The notes: generated by a model from the sequence alone, not told the origin. DNA of 64,000 bases from Sphingopyxis sp. JAI108 (GCF_013410105.1 NZ_JACCCJ010000003.1:279084-343083); one strand, 5' to 3'; positions 25,370 through 34,862 are shown, numbered from the stretch's first letter. Program-made: numbers and translations.

Positions 25370-26125
25370 TCAGGGATGGTCGAGCCGCGTCTCGACGCGG
25401 ATGAGCGATACCGCGGTGCGTCGCGGCTGGACGAGCATGAAATGAGCAGCGACAGCTATGTCCTCGGCCCGGAGCATCTGATGCTTGCCGATCAGTTCCT
25501 TCTGCTTTTCGGGCGGGAATTCGGGATACTGGAAGTCGGCGCCGGTAAACCCCGGCTCGATCAGCCCGACCTTGATATCCTGCTCGGCGAGTTCCTTGCG
25601 AAACGACTGGACGAAGCCCTGAATGCCGCTTTTGGCCGCGACGTAGACCGAACTGCCGGGACCGCGCGAAACCGCCGTCATCGATCCGATGACGATGATG
25701 TCGCTGCCTGCCGACATGCAACGCGCCGCTTCCTGGGCGCAGACGAGATAGGCGGTGAAGTCGGTCTCGAGCTGATAACGCGCCTCGCTCTCGCCCGCGT
25801 CGGCGAGCGCTGCCGCCGGCACCGCGGCGTTGATCACCGCGATGTCGATATCGCCCAGAAACTTTCTGGCGCTTTCGAAAAACCGGTCGACATCCTCCGC
25901 CACCGAAAGATCGACATTGATGCCGTCGCCATCGCCCACTTCGCGGATGCGTTGCAACGCGTCGTCCAGATGTTCGGGCGTACGGCCGCAGATAAAGACC
26001 TTCACGCCATAGCTCGCGAGGAGAACCGCGATCGCGCGGCCGATACCGGTCGTGCCCCCGGTGATGATCGCGCGGCGGCCCTTGATCTCGGGAGCCTCGG
26101 TATGGGCGTCTGCTTCATCGATCAT
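25370..26125 (-). CDS. SDR-family NAD(P)-dependent oxidoreductase
   Basis: This 251-residue classical short-chain dehydrogenase has the cofactor motif ITGGTTGIGRAIA, the structural INAAV equivalent of NNAG, and the catalytic Ser and YVAAK in GSMTAVSRGPGSSVYVAAKSG. The substrate is unknown. The ATG at 26125 has a GAGGA site and overlaps the stop of the preceding 112-aa gene (ATGA). Its place among a small membrane protein and hemerythrin suggests a stress-related operon. Confidence 0.88.
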   Translation of the reverse strand: MIDEADAHTEAPEIKGRRAIITGGTTGIGRAIAVLLASYGVKVFICGRTPEHLDDALQRIREVGDGDGINVDLSVAEDVDRFFESARKFLGDIDIAVINAAVPAAALADAGESEARYQLETDFTAYLVCAQEAARCMSAGSDIIVIGSMTAVSRGPGSSVYVAAKSGIQGFVQSFRKELAEQDIKVGLIEPGFTGADFQYPEFPPEKQKELIGKHQMLRAEDIAVAAHFMLVQPRRTAVSLIRVETRLDHP

Positions 26126-26460
26126 GTCAGATCCTCGGGAAACGGAGATGCTGAGTCGAGGGCATAGTTCGGTGGGCCCGCCGACGTGGCGATGATCCAA
26201 TAGGGATTGTCCTCGTCGGCCTTCAGCAGGCTGCAGAGCGGCGTGCCGTCGACGAACAGGCGGGCGTGGCGCCCAGCCGCTTCTCCCGCGGCGATTTCGA
26301 GCGCCGCCGCCGGGGTGGCCGCTTCGAAGAGGAGGCGCTTCTCAAGGCCTATGTCATCATCTTCATAGTGCAGCATGAGCGTCGACTTTTGCGATGGCGC
26401 CGGACCGGCGCCCGATGCTATCGCTGCGGTGTCGTTCGGGAGGCGGGCGCTCATCGTCAT
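26122..26460 (-). CDS. Unknown 112-aa protein
   Basis: I do not recognise this protein. It has an acidic centre and the C-terminal phrase SLLKADEDNPYWII. A central Ala/Glu-rich helix (AATPAAALEIAAGEAAGRHARLF) resembles small regulatory or DUF-type proteins of sphingomonads. The start is ATG 26460 (or ATG 26454). It overlaps the upstream small membrane protein by four bases (ATGA) and the downstream SDR by four bases, so its reality is supported by tight coupling on both sides. Confidence 0.7.
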   Translation of the reverse strand: MTMSARLPNDTAAIASGAGPAPSQKSTLMLHYEDDDIGLEKRLLFEAATPAAALEIAAGEAAGRHARLFVDGTPLCSLLKADEDNPYWIIATSAGPPNYALDSASPFPEDLT

Positions 26461-26753
26461 CGCCTCAATATGTTGCCGGCGGGTCGCTGCGGAAAGGATT
26501 CGTCGGCGGCCTGGTCGACGCGGTCCCAATCGCGCCGAACCTCGTCGCGCATGCCATCCGGCCCCGCCGAGCGGGTCTGATCGAAATTTTCGGCATGCGT
26601 TTCCCCGTCGGCGAATGCGGCCGAGTGGCTGTCGGCCTTCGTATCCACGGGCCCCTGCTTGCGCGTGAACCAGAAAAGCGCCCCGAGGACGCCGATACCG
26701 AGAAGTTTTCCAAACCCCGACAAACGGCGGGGTGCCGTCATTGCCTGTGCCAT
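26457..26753 (-). CDS. Small single-helix membrane protein
   Basis: This 98-residue protein has a basic N-terminus, one hydrophobic segment (GKLLGIGVLGALFWFT, about residues 16-31) and a polar, charged tail. It begins the four-gene operon that includes the SDR and hemerythrin genes. The ATG at 26753 follows a good AAGGAGA site. A weakly EcfG-like pair of elements lies upstream on the minus strand (GCAAC about 26819-26823, GTT about 26799-26801, 17-base spacing), giving a hint of general-stress control. Function is unknown. Confidence 0.72.
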   Translation of the reverse strand: MAQAMTAPRRLSGFGKLLGIGVLGALFWFTRKQGPVDTKADSHSAAFADGETHAENFDQTRSAGPDGMRDEVRRDWDRVDQAADESFPQRPAGNILRR

Positions 26754-26885
26754 GATCTGTCTCCTTCTTCGCGGGAAAATCCGGGAGCCTGTCAGGGCAA
26801 CGGGGGGGCGGCGCCAAAGTTGCCGCCGCATCGCGCCGATTAACAAATGTTGCGCAGTTTGCGACCGGGGCCGGCTGCGGCCGCC

Positions 26886-29108
26886 TCAATCCCAGCTGAC
26901 GACAAGGCTGCCGCTTGCCGGAACGAGGAAGTCGAGGCGGACGTCGCTTTTGCAATCGGGGCGGATCGCGTCGCCGTCCGCCGCAGCGATGCGCACCGCG
27001 GGAAGCGTGCGCCGGCGCTTCCGGACGAGACTGAGCCGCGCGGTGCAGTTTTCGCCGCCATCGAGGCGAAGCGACAGCCGTGCCGGCCCCATCCGTTCGA
27101 GGGCGCGGACGAAATGATCGCAATAGAGGTCGAAAGGCGCCTCCTCAATGCGGTGAAAGGCGCGGGTCGCGAAAATGAAGGCGGCGCCGGCGCCATAAAT
27201 TTCCTGCCCCACCTGGCCGGCGGGCTGACCGTCGGCATAGAGATCCTCAAGCGGGAAGGAGAGGGCGGGATCGACATGACCGTTGCCGGGGCGCTGTTCG
27301 TCCGCGATGGCATCGGCGGGGAGCGCGTCGGGATAATAATAGCAGGCCCGGTCGAGCGCATAGCGGCAATATTCCGAAATCAGCATGCGGGCCGCGGGCT
27401 CGACGTCCGGCCCGCTGTCGGCAAGATAATGTTCGAAGGCGGCGAAGCTGTCGAAACATTCGTAGATCGCCATATAGGGCGCGTCCTGCAGGCAGGTCGC
27501 GCCGAGGAAATTGCGGTGGTGGACCGCAAGGCCGATCTCGCTTTCCCAGATCTCGGTGTGATGGAAGAAGCTCGCGAGATAGACATAGCTCTGCTCACGG
27601 TAGACATCGCGGCCGGTGACCCGCCACAGCCGCATGCAGGCGGCGGCGCCCCAGGCGGTCAGGTTCGCCTGATAGTTGATGTCGAAACCGAGGCCGACCG
27701 CCGCATCGATTGCGGCGCATGCCTCGTCGAGATAGCGCTTCTCGTCGGTCAGCTCGAAGGCCTCGAGCATTACCCAGGCATAGATGCCGCCGACATCGGT
27801 CTGCCCCCGGCCATCGGCGCCGGCGCTTTCGGTGATGACCGAGAAATCGGCGATCTTGTACTGGATCGGCCACTTGTACGCGAAGTGCCGCGCGGCGCGG
27901 ATGGCGTAAGGAAGCGACTTCAGGAACAGCCGCCGCGCCTTCGCGTCGCCGTCGAGCGCGAGCTTTCCGAGGTTCAAGAGCGGGTGGTAGAGATACCAGC
28001 TATCGACGGCGTCGGCATCCTTGTCGTCCCCGACATTGGGCAGATAGCGGCGAAGCGTCTCGAGCTTTCTGTCGTAGAACCTGCCGAGTCCCGCCTTGAA
28101 CTCGTCCTCGAGGGGGTGAGGCTCGCCCCGCCATTTTCCCCACTCGTGCAGAGCCTGCACGATCGACATCTGCACCATCGCGTCGGGATATTCGGCGTTC
28201 GTATAAGGGTGCACGTAGCGATGCCCATAATGGCGCACCGTCGCCTCCGGTGCGGTGCCGAGATCCCGCGCCGTTTTCTCGGCTCGCCGCCGCCAGTCGC
28301 GATATTCGGTCGGAGGCAGGGCGATCGATCGATAGGCGGCGCCCAGCATCTGGAGGAACCGCCGCGCGCTGTCGCGCTCGTCCGCCGGAGCGCCGCCGCG
28401 AACGACGAGCCGCGCATCGCTCAAAGTATAATTTGTGCCCCCCTCCAGCGGCGCGGCGTCGTCGATGATATGGGGTGTCCGGCCGGGAAGGCGGAAGCCG
28501 AGCTCGGGCCAGATGCCTCCCACTGCGGCCTCGGGATTGGTGCCCGTCGCCCGGAAATAGGGATTGAGCGCGGTAAAATTTTGGAAGTAGAAGAAGGTGC
28601 CGAAGGCAGGGTCGGCAAGTTCGCCGTAGAGCAGACCGGCGTTGAGACCGCGCTGCACCGCCTCGACGGTGCCGCGCGTCCCCAGCGGATCCCCGTTCGC
28701 GTCGAACGGATAGAGATCGCGCTTCCCCTGCGGAAGCAGAAGCGGCGCCGAGGGCCGCAGCGTCGAGGCAAGGCGGAGGCAGGGGAGCGGCCCGGTTTGC
28801 GCCGCGAGAATGACCTCATGCTCGCCGAGCGCACTTTCGATTTGGACACGGGCGAGTTCTCCGCCCGCGCGCTCCGCGCGCCGGAGCTTCGCCTCGCCCG
28901 GCCAGGCGGCTGCACGCAGCGCGATGCCGCCGGCGTCGGCGCGCCGGACGAAGAGCCAGAGGGCTTCCTCGCCTGCCGCAAGATCGAGCGAAAGATCGCC
29001 GAGCCGGTGCGAGACGATCGGGGCGGCGGCGGCAAGGTCGCTGCGAACGCGGACGAGATCGGGCGTCAGCGGGACGTCGCGGCGCGTCTTCACGCGCTGG
29101 TCAGTCAC
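26886..29108 (-). CDS. Large unknown protein, probable glycan-active alpha-toroid
   Basis: I do not recognise the exact family of this 740-residue protein. The first ~200 residues look like a beta-rich domain. The rest is helical with aromatic motifs (RYVHPYTNAEYPDAMVQMSI, DAVDSWYLYHPLLNLGKL, TDVGGIYAWVMLEAFELT, NYQANLTAWGAAACMRLW) like an (alpha/alpha)6 glycosidase or lyase toroid. A beta-sandwich-like C-terminus ends SLVVSWD. There is no signal peptide. It overlaps the upstream GH130 gene by eight bases, mirroring the glycosyltransferase-GH130 pair on the other strand, so a role in the same glycan pathway is inferred. Confidence 0.7.
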   Translation of the reverse strand: MTDQRVKTRRDVPLTPDLVRVRSDLAAAAPIVSHRLGDLSLDLAAGEEALWLFVRRADAGGIALRAAAWPGEAKLRRAERAGGELARVQIESALGEHEVILAAQTGPLPCLRLASTLRPSAPLLLPQGKRDLYPFDANGDPLGTRGTVEAVQRGLNAGLLYGELADPAFGTFFYFQNFTALNPYFRATGTNPEAAVGGIWPELGFRLPGRTPHIIDDAAPLEGGTNYTLSDARLVVRGGAPADERDSARRFLQMLGAAYRSIALPPTEYRDWRRRAEKTARDLGTAPEATVRHYGHRYVHPYTNAEYPDAMVQMSIVQALHEWGKWRGEPHPLEDEFKAGLGRFYDRKLETLRRYLPNVGDDKDADAVDSWYLYHPLLNLGKLALDGDAKARRLFLKSLPYAIRAARHFAYKWPIQYKIADFSVITESAGADGRGQTDVGGIYAWVMLEAFELTDEKRYLDEACAAIDAAVGLGFDINYQANLTAWGAAACMRLWRVTGRDVYREQSYVYLASFFHHTEIWESEIGLAVHHRNFLGATCLQDAPYMAIYECFDSFAAFEHYLADSGPDVEPAARMLISEYCRYALDRACYYYPDALPADAIADEQRPGNGHVDPALSFPLEDLYADGQPAGQVGQEIYGAGAAFIFATRAFHRIEEAPFDLYCDHFVRALERMGPARLSLRLDGGENCTARLSLVRKRRRTLPAVRIAAADGDAIRPDCKSDVRLDFLVPASGSLVVSWD

Positions 29109-30240
29109 CGAAACATGCCTTCGGAATATGGGTGATACGGCAGGCGAGGTCGGCCTCGCCCGAGGCCACGATATAGTGATCGCCCCCGTCGGCGATGCCG
29201 GTCGTGAAGACCACGTCGCGAATATAGAGTTTGTCCTCGAGCGGACGCGTGAGCTCTGCGTTCGCCTCGAGGAGCGGACGATGATCGGTGCGCAGCACCA
29301 CCGAGGGATCGTCGAGATCGAGGAGCGACCAGTAGGTGCGGTAAATGCCGACGATCTCCTTGGGTTCGACCCCATGCCAGAGCGTGAGCCATCCCGCATC
29401 GGTGCGGATGGGCGGCGCGCCGCCGCCGATGCGCGCGGTCGCGACCGTGTCGGCGTGCGGACGGATGCCGGGCGCCTCATAGGGCTTCCAGTGCAAGGCA
29501 TCGGGCGAGGTCGCGAGGTTGATCGAGGGTCCCGCGCGCCACGCCGATCCCGGCGGATAGGCGAAGTAGAGATCGCCGAGCGGCCGCGTCTGCGCCCAGT
29601 AGCGGCCGTCGATCAGCCCCTCGAAGATCAGCATGTCCTTGTTCTGATGATCGAGGACGATGCCCTCGAATGTCCAGTCGAGGCCGTTGGGCGAGCTGTA
29701 GAGCGTCGTCGAGTGCCGCTCGGGGCTGACCGAACAGGTCGTCATCAGCCAGCGCTGGCCGACGCGGCTGATGCGGGCGTCCTCGACGCCATAGCATTGA
29801 AAGTCCGCGCCCGGATCGACCGCCTTGTCATAATGGACCGCGACCACGCCGAGCCCGTCGGGAGACAGCTCGACGGGAAGCAGCCAGGATAGTGAGGTCA
29901 GCGCCATGACGCGCCAGCTGCCGCCGCGCACCATGAACTTTCGGGGGTCCGCCGTATCGCAAAGCTCGAGCGGCCAGGCATCGATCTTGTAGCGGCCCGC
30001 TTCCCACCGGATCGAATGGACATGACCGTTCTCGACCGGCTGGCGGAGCGCTTCGGCGACCCGCACCATCATCAGCAGATTGCCATTATCGAGCCGCAAC
30101 AACCCGGGGTTGAACGCGCCGAGCACATAGGTCTCGCGCCCGAGCTGCCCTGCGAGCGGCGAGCGGGACAGGTCGACGTCATCGGGACCGAAGACGAGCC
30201 GGTCGACCGCGAAACCCGGGCAAGCTTCTCCTCCTTGCAT
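29101..30240 (-). CDS. Second GH130-family glycosidase/phosphorylase
   Basis: This 379-residue protein is a second GH130 member. YGVEDARISRVGQRW gives the E-D-x-R catalytic motif, GAFNPGLLRLDNGNLLMMVRV the first blade, and GGGAPPIRTDAGWLTLWHGVE the late family motif. The ATG at 30240 (MQGGEACPGF) lies five bases after the catalase stop, so it may share the catalase transcript; no strong ribosome binding site is visible. It is not a near copy of the 23068-24375 protein, suggesting a different linkage or a distinct step in the same pathway. Confidence 0.85.
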   Translation of the reverse strand: MQGGEACPGFAVDRLVFGPDDVDLSRSPLAGQLGRETYVLGAFNPGLLRLDNGNLLMMVRVAEALRQPVENGHVHSIRWEAGRYKIDAWPLELCDTADPRKFMVRGGSWRVMALTSLSWLLPVELSPDGLGVVAVHYDKAVDPGADFQCYGVEDARISRVGQRWLMTTCSVSPERHSTTLYSSPNGLDWTFEGIVLDHQNKDMLIFEGLIDGRYWAQTRPLGDLYFAYPPGSAWRAGPSINLATSPDALHWKPYEAPGIRPHADTVATARIGGGAPPIRTDAGWLTLWHGVEPKEIVGIYRTYWSLLDLDDPSVVLRTDHRPLLEANAELTRPLEDKLYIRDVVFTTGIADGGDHYIVASGEADLACRITHIPKACFGD

Positions 30241-30244
30241 CGCT

Positions 30245-32566
30245 TTACCGCGAGGCCTTCGAACCCGGTTTCGCCTCGGGTGCGTCGCTGCCGGTCGTTG
30301 CTGGTGGCTTCGCCGCGTTTGGCTTCGCCGCGTTCGGCTTCGCGTCGAGATCGACCGCGGCCTCGCGCGGCCAGTGCCGCAGCGCGGCGCAGGCGTCGAG
30401 GAAAGTGGTGACATCGCCGGGCTTGTCCAGCGGGATGCAGGCCTCGTCGAGCTTGTCGGCGATCCCGGCGGCAGCAAGGAGCGGCGCTGACTCGGCGGTG
30501 TAGCCGATGAACTTGCAATGTGCGAAGGCGTCGCTCACGAAATCCTTGGCCGCGGCATCGCCGGCGAGGAGTCCCGCGCCGTCGTCGCTCGCAAGCAGCG
30601 CTACCGCATCGAACAGCACCGACGGGCCGCCATCGATCTTGTGGCGGCCGGCGACGCTCGTGCCGTCGGACAAGGTAATGCCGCCGATCTTCGGCGCGAC
30701 GAGCTGCCAGACCGCGCCCGCGGCATCGACCGCCTTGGTCAGCGTCTTGAACAGTTTCGCATCGGCGCCATCGGTCGCAAGGATCCCGAGCTTGCGGCCG
30801 GCGAAGCTGGCGGGGCCGTTGAGCAGGATACTGAGCGCCCGGGAAGGGGGAAGGTCGGTCAGCGGCTTTTTCGCGGGCTTGGCGGGGGCGGGCAGCGGCA
30901 GCCCGAGTCCGTCCGCGACGGTTGCCGCAAGCCCGCGGTCGATGTTGACGAGATGCGACACGGTCCGCGAGCGGATATCGGGCCGTTCGACCTTGGAGAG
31001 TTCGAACACCAGCGCGTCGCCGATATGTTTCTGCTCGATCGGCGTCTGGCTGATATAGAATTGCCGGGCCTGGCTGTAATGATCGGCGAAGCTCTCGGGG
31101 CGGATGCGGCGCTTTGCGCCGTCGGCCTCTTCGGCGAAGCTGGAGAAGCCGCGCGCCGAATCCTCGCGCGGGCCGCCGCCGGTGGGCCCCCAGCTGTTCG
31201 GCTCGTAATTGGCGCGGCCGACGGGATTGCGCATCGCCATATGCCCGTCCTGCTGGAAATGCGCCATCGGGCACTTCGGCGCATTGATCGGGATATGGGT
31301 GAAATTGGGACCGCCGAGTCTTTTGATCTGCGTGTCGAGATAGGAGAAGTTGCGGCCCTGTAGCAGCGGGTCGTTCGAGAAATCGATGCCGGGCACGATA
31401 TTCTGAGTGCAAAAGGCGACCTGCTCGGTCTCGGCGAAGAAATTGTCGACGACACGGTCGAGGACGAGGCGCCCGATCGTGCGGATCGGCACCTGCTCCT
31501 CGGGGATGAGCTTGGTCGCGTCGAGGACGTCGAACTCGAAGCGGTCGGCGAACTCCTCGTCGAAAAGCTGCACGCCGAGTTCCCATTCGGGAAAGTCCCC
31601 GCTCTGGATGGCATCCCACAGATCGCGGCGATGGAAATCGGGGTCGGCGCCGTTGATCTTGACCGCCTCGTTCCACACGACAGATTGTAGCCCCTGCTTC
31701 GGTTTCCAGTGGAATTTGACGAAGGTCGACCTGCCCTTAGCATCGATCAGCCGGAAGGTGTGGACCCCGAAGCCCTCCATCGTACGGAATGAGCGCGGGA
31801 TCGCGCGGTCGGACATCGTCCACATGATCATGTGGAAGCTCTCGGGCATCAGGCTGACGAAGTCCCAGAAATTGTCGTGCGCCGACTGCGCCTGCGGGAA
31901 GGCGCGGTCGGGCTCGGGCTTTACCGAGTGGACAAGGTCGGGGAACTTCATCGCATCCTGGATGAAGAAGACCGGGATATTGTTCCCGACAAGATCCCAA
32001 TTGCCTTCCTTCGTATAGAGCTTGACCGCGAAACCCCGAACGTCGCGCGCAAGGTCGAACGAGCCTTTCGAGCCCGCGACGGTTGAGAAGCGAACAAAAG
32101 CGGGGGTGCGCTCGCCGACGCGCTGGAAGATATCGGCGCGGCTGACATCGGCGAGGCTGTCGGTCAGCTCGAAATAGCCGTGGGCGCCATAGCCGCGCGC
32201 GTGAACGACGCGCTCGGGGATACGCTCATGGTCGAAATGAAAGATTTTCTCGCGAAAGTGGAAATCCTCGAGCAGGGTCGGACCGCGCCCGCCCTGCTTC
32301 AGGCTGTTCTGATCGTCGGCCACCGGCACGCCGTGCTGTGTGGTCAGCGCCTCATGGCCGCCGCCCGCCTGATGCGTCTCGCCGCCATCGCCGCGGTCCT
32401 CGCCAAAGGCTGGCGTGATCGGAGCATCGGCAGGAAAGAGCGCTGCCTTGCGCGGCGATTCTCCGCCCATGTCCTTGCCCGCGATCGATGCAGCATCCTG
32501 CCCGCGGCGCAGCTTCTGCTTTGTTTTGCCGGAGGATGTGGGAGCGGGGGCGGAAGCTTTGGCCAT
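30245..32566 (-). CDS. katE: Large-subunit monofunctional catalase (HPII/KatE type)
   Basis: This 773-residue haem catalase disproportionates hydrogen peroxide. The active-site His lies in [12 protein letters not shown], the distal Asn in [12 protein letters not shown], and [11 protein letters not shown] precedes the proximal region. Its extra ~150-residue C-terminal class-I glutamine-amidotransferase-like domain ([17 protein letters not shown]) is diagnostic of the large clade-2 form. The extreme C-terminus is a Lys/Pro/Ala tail with [12 protein letters not shown], encoded by tandem 15-base repeats. It diverges from the Crp/Fnr gene and is probably part of a stationary-phase or general stress response. 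Confidence 0.96.
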   Translation of the reverse strand: MAKASAPAPTSSGKTKQKLRRGQDAASIAGKDMGGESPRKAALFPADAPITPAFGEDRGDGGETHQAGGGHEALTTQHGVPVADDQNSLKQGGRGPTLLEDFHFREKIFHFDHERIPERVVHARGYGAHGYFELTDSLADVSRADIFQRVGERTPAFVRFSTVAGSKGSFDLARDVRGFAVKLYTKEGNWDLVGNNIPVFFIQDAMKFPDLVHSVKPEPDRAFPQAQSAHDNFWDFVSLMPESFHMIMWTMSDRAIPRSFRTMEGFGVHTFRLIDAKGRSTFVKFHWKPKQGLQSVVWNEAVKINGADPDFHRRDLWDAIQSGDFPEWELGVQLFDEEFADRFEFDVLDATKLIPEEQVPIRTIGRLVLDRVVDNFFAETEQVAFCTQNIVPGIDFSNDPLLQGRNFSYLDTQIKRLGGPNFTHIPINAPKCPMAHFQQDGHMAMRNPVGRANYEPNSWGPTGGGPREDSARGFSSFAEEADGAKRRIRPESFADHYSQARQFYISQTPIEQKHIGDALVFELSKVERPDIRSRTVSHLVNIDRGLAATVADGLGLPLPAPAKPAKKPLTDLPPSRALSILLNGPASFAGRKLGILATDGADAKLFKTLTKAVDAAGAVWQLVAPKIGGITLSDGTSVAGRHKIDGGPSVLFDAVALLASDDGAGLLAGDAAAKDFVSDAFAHCKFIGYTAESAPLLAAAGIADKLDEACIPLDKPGDVTTFLDACAALRHWPREAAVDLDAKPNAAKPNAAKPPATTGSDAPEAKPGSKASR

Positions 32567-32648
32567 GTCTGATCTCGCTTTTCGGGTTGTTGCGGCGGCA
32601 TGAGAAGGGCTCGCGGGCGCACAGGTAGCGCCCTCCCAACCCGCAAAT

Positions 32649-32673
32649 GGAACGAGTTCGCGATTTGAAAGTT
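32649..32673 (+). promoter_or_regulatory. Candidate EcfG-type (general stress) promoter
   Basis: GGAAC at 32649-32653 and GTT at 32671-32673 are separated by exactly 17 bases, matching the alphaproteobacterial EcfG promoter pattern GGAAC-N16/17-(c)GTT; the base before GTT is A rather than C. It points towards the Crp/Fnr gene at 32804 and lies in the divergent region with katE. No EcfG, NepR or PhyR gene is in this window. Confidence 0.45.
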
Positions 32674-32803
32674 GCTGAACCGGGCTTGCAGTTAACCTCG
32701 ATCATCACGATTCCGCTTCCCTTGAGGGCGCTTGCCGGGCTTTCGGACGATCGCAGTTGGGCAGGTCCGCCCATGCATTTCGGACGCACAGGGAACGTCA
32801 GTC

Positions 32804-33553
32804 ATGTTAACCGATCGCTTCTTGAGAGACCGTCGCGGGGTAAGCCTCGAAGCCGGCGAGCGCGCGCGCCTCGAAGCTTCCATCAGCGAGACGAAAACCG
32901 TCGACGCACGCAGGATCATCGCCCGCGCCGGCGATTGGCTCGCTCAGAGCACCTTGCTGGTCGAAGGCATCATGTCGCGCTACCTCGACGACCGGAACGG
33001 CCTTCGCCAGCTCGTCGCCATCCATCTTCCGGGCGACTTCGTCGACCTCCATGCCTATCCGCTCAAGCGGCTTGATCATGACGTCGGGACGATGACCCAG
33101 GTGTCAATCGCGATCGTCCCGCATGTCGCGCTCGACGCGATTACCGAAGAAATGCCCGCACTTACGCGCAAGCTCTGGTTCGCGACCCTGCTCGACGCCG
33201 CAATACACCGCGCCTGGCTTTTCCGGCTCGGCCGCCTCGATGCGGTCGGGCGCGTAGCCCATTTCTTTTGCGAAACCGACGTCCGGCTGCAGTCGGCGGG
33301 GCTCAGCGACGGGCGTCAGTTCAATCTCGGGCTGACACAAGCCGATGTCGCCGAGATCTGCGGGCTGACAACGGTCCATGTGAACCGCGTCGTGCGCCAT
33401 CTTCGCGAGGAGGGACTTTGCACCTTCCGCAACGGTAAGGTCGAGATCCTCGATCCGGCGAAGCTCGCACGGCGCGGACAGTTCGATCCTTCCTATCTCT
33501 ATATCGACAATTCCAAAACTTTCACGTCCCAAGACCAGAGGCTTCGACGATGA
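32804..33553 (+). CDS. Crp/Fnr-family transcriptional regulator
   Basis: This 249-residue protein has a cyclic-nucleotide-binding-like beta-roll (residues ~25-130, including VAIHLPGDFVDLHAY) and a C-terminal HTH_Crp domain (LTQADVAEICGLTTVHVNRVVRHLREEGL). It lacks the N-terminal cysteine cluster of oxygen-sensing FNR, so it responds to something else. The ATG at 32804 follows AGGGA. It diverges from katE and is preceded by a candidate EcfG promoter, consistent with a stress-linked regulator. Its stop overlaps the next small gene (ATGA). Confidence 0.9.
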   Translation: MLTDRFLRDRRGVSLEAGERARLEASISETKTVDARRIIARAGDWLAQSTLLVEGIMSRYLDDRNGLRQLVAIHLPGDFVDLHAYPLKRLDHDVGTMTQVSIAIVPHVALDAITEEMPALTRKLWFATLLDAAIHRAWLFRLGRLDAVGRVAHFFCETDVRLQSAGLSDGRQFNLGLTQADVAEICGLTTVHVNRVVRHLREEGLCTFRNGKVEILDPAKLARRGQFDPSYLYIDNSKTFTSQDQRLRR

Positions 33554-33747
33554 CGACTGACCTGCCTACCCCGCCGCGTCCCGAAACCGAGCCCGGCGTT
33601 GCGACCGCCGAGGATGGCGTCGTGATGCTCGACGGGCCCGACGGCATTGCCGCAACGATGACCGCCGCCGCTGCGCGCGGGACCGGTCAGAGCCTCATCG
33701 AGGCCGCCGCGGTGGCCGAAGAACAGCTCGCCGGCAAACAAGCCTAG
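33550..33747 (+). CDS. Small acidic protein (65 aa)
   Basis: This short gene begins within the Crp/Fnr stop (ATGA) and should be translated by coupling. The protein starts with a Pro/Thr-rich segment (TTDLPTPPRPETEP) and continues with a helix-forming Ala/Gly stretch (GIAATMTAAAARGTG). I do not recognise it. The tight overlap and same strand argue that it is real and functionally tied to the regulator. Confidence 0.6.
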   Translation: MTTDLPTPPRPETEPGVATAEDGVVMLDGPDGIAATMTAAAARGTGQSLIEAAAVAEEQLAGKQA

Positions 33748-33785
33748 GCGCCTTCACAGAGGCTCATCCGGTCGCGCTTTTTTGC

Positions 33786-33796
33786 GGGGGGGGGGG
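33786..33796 (+). repeat. Homopolymeric G tract (11 bases)
   Basis: Eleven consecutive G residues follow TTTTTTGC (T6 at 33778-33783) in the gap between the small acidic gene and the PRC-barrel gene, about 165 bases before its likely TTG start. Long G tracts are slippage-prone. It could be a phase-variation or promoter-spacing site, or a sequencing artefact. Confidence 0.6.
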
Positions 33797-33960
33797 TGGC
33801 GCTGCCCTCTGTCCCACGGCGCTTCGCCTTCCCGCGCCCGCGGCAAATCGCATTGATCGATGTTGCTTTGGGAGGCGGCACGGGAACGCCGGGCCGCGGC
33901 GGCGGGTTTTGCTGGCAGCCGCGCCGACCGGCGCGGCGCACGGCCAGGGAGACGCTGTCT

Positions 33961-34617
33961 TTGGAAGATGCTGCCGGACTGATCGCGCCCGCCGCGACGA
34001 TGATCGCCGCCATGATGACCGCCGCCAACCTGGGCGCGCGTGTCACCGGTTGGGGCTTCGTTGTCTTCACTCTCGGCTCGCTTGCCTGGTCGGCGGTGGG
34101 ATTTACCTCCGGGCAGACCAACCTGCTCGCGACCAATCTCTTTCTCACCCTTGTCAATCTCGTCGGTATCTGGCGCTGGCTCGGACGCCAGCGCGGATAT
34201 GAGGATGGTGCGCGTCGTGCCGCCGAACGAAGCCGCGACGCCGGTTCGCCCTCGCTGTTCGCCGCGAGCGCGCTAGCGGGGCTGCCGGTCAGCGACATCC
34301 GCGGCGAGGAAATCGGAAAGACGGTCGACGCGATGATCGAATGCGAGAGCGGCCGTCTCTCCTATGTCGTCGTGGCGTCGGGCAGCCTGGGCGGTGTCGA
34401 CGAGAGCTTGCGCGCAGTGCCGGCGACGCTTTTCGACTGCCATGCCGACGGGCTCGTGCTCCGCATGAGCGCGGCGGAGTTTGAAAAGCGCGACACGTTG
34501 GGCGGAGCGGCCTGGCCCGCGAGCCCGCCGCGCGCATCGCAGCACGAGATGGCGCCGGCAAGCGGAGGCGGAAGGCCGGCAAGGGAGCGGACGCATGTCG
34601 CGGTTTCAGGAAGCTAA
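33961..34617 (+). CDS. Membrane-anchored PRC-barrel-domain protein
   Basis: This 218-residue protein has an N-terminal membrane part with two helices (LIAPAATMIAAMMTAANLGARV and WGFVVFTLGSLAWSAVGF, followed by LLATNLFLTLVNLVGIWRWL) and a C-terminal PRC-barrel-like region (ALAGLPVSDIRGEEIGKTVDAMIE). Sphingomonads often carry such proteins with stress genes. The TTG at 33961 is favoured because AGGGAGA lies about eight bases upstream and the conserved sequence begins there. A GTG at 33796, next to the G tract, would add an Arg/Pro-rich, unlikely extension. Confidence 0.72.
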   Translation: MEDAAGLIAPAATMIAAMMTAANLGARVTGWGFVVFTLGSLAWSAVGFTSGQTNLLATNLFLTLVNLVGIWRWLGRQRGYEDGARRAAERSRDAGSPSLFAASALAGLPVSDIRGEEIGKTVDAMIECESGRLSYVVVASGSLGGVDESLRAVPATLFDCHADGLVLRMSAAEFEKRDTLGGAAWPASPPRASQHEMAPASGGGRPARERTHVAVSGS

Positions 34618-34862
34618 TATCTATCGCCCGGCAGCTGCTGTTTGCGGTGGGCGTGGTCGGCCGGTGGATGAGGGGGTGCAGAGGTCGCTCGGCGGCGGTG
34701 GCGCGCGGTTCGCCGATTTAATCCACGGGGGCCGGAACAATCGCGTGGAGCGAGCGTCAGTCGACTGTCGCCCCCGCGGGGGCCGCTCCTCCTTGCTTCG
34801 CGTCGGCGCAGCCGCCGCACCCCTCGAGACGTCCGGGCCGCACCCTGGGCGGGAGATGAACC

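Noticed and set aside
26847..29135. 762-residue open frame antisense to the 740-aa protein
   Set aside because: Arg/Glu/Gly-rich shadow frame; the minus-strand frame has aromatic, protein-like motifs and an operon overlap.
30072..31676. 534-residue frame overlapping katE in another frame
   Set aside because: Highly Arg-rich; the catalase frame is unambiguous.
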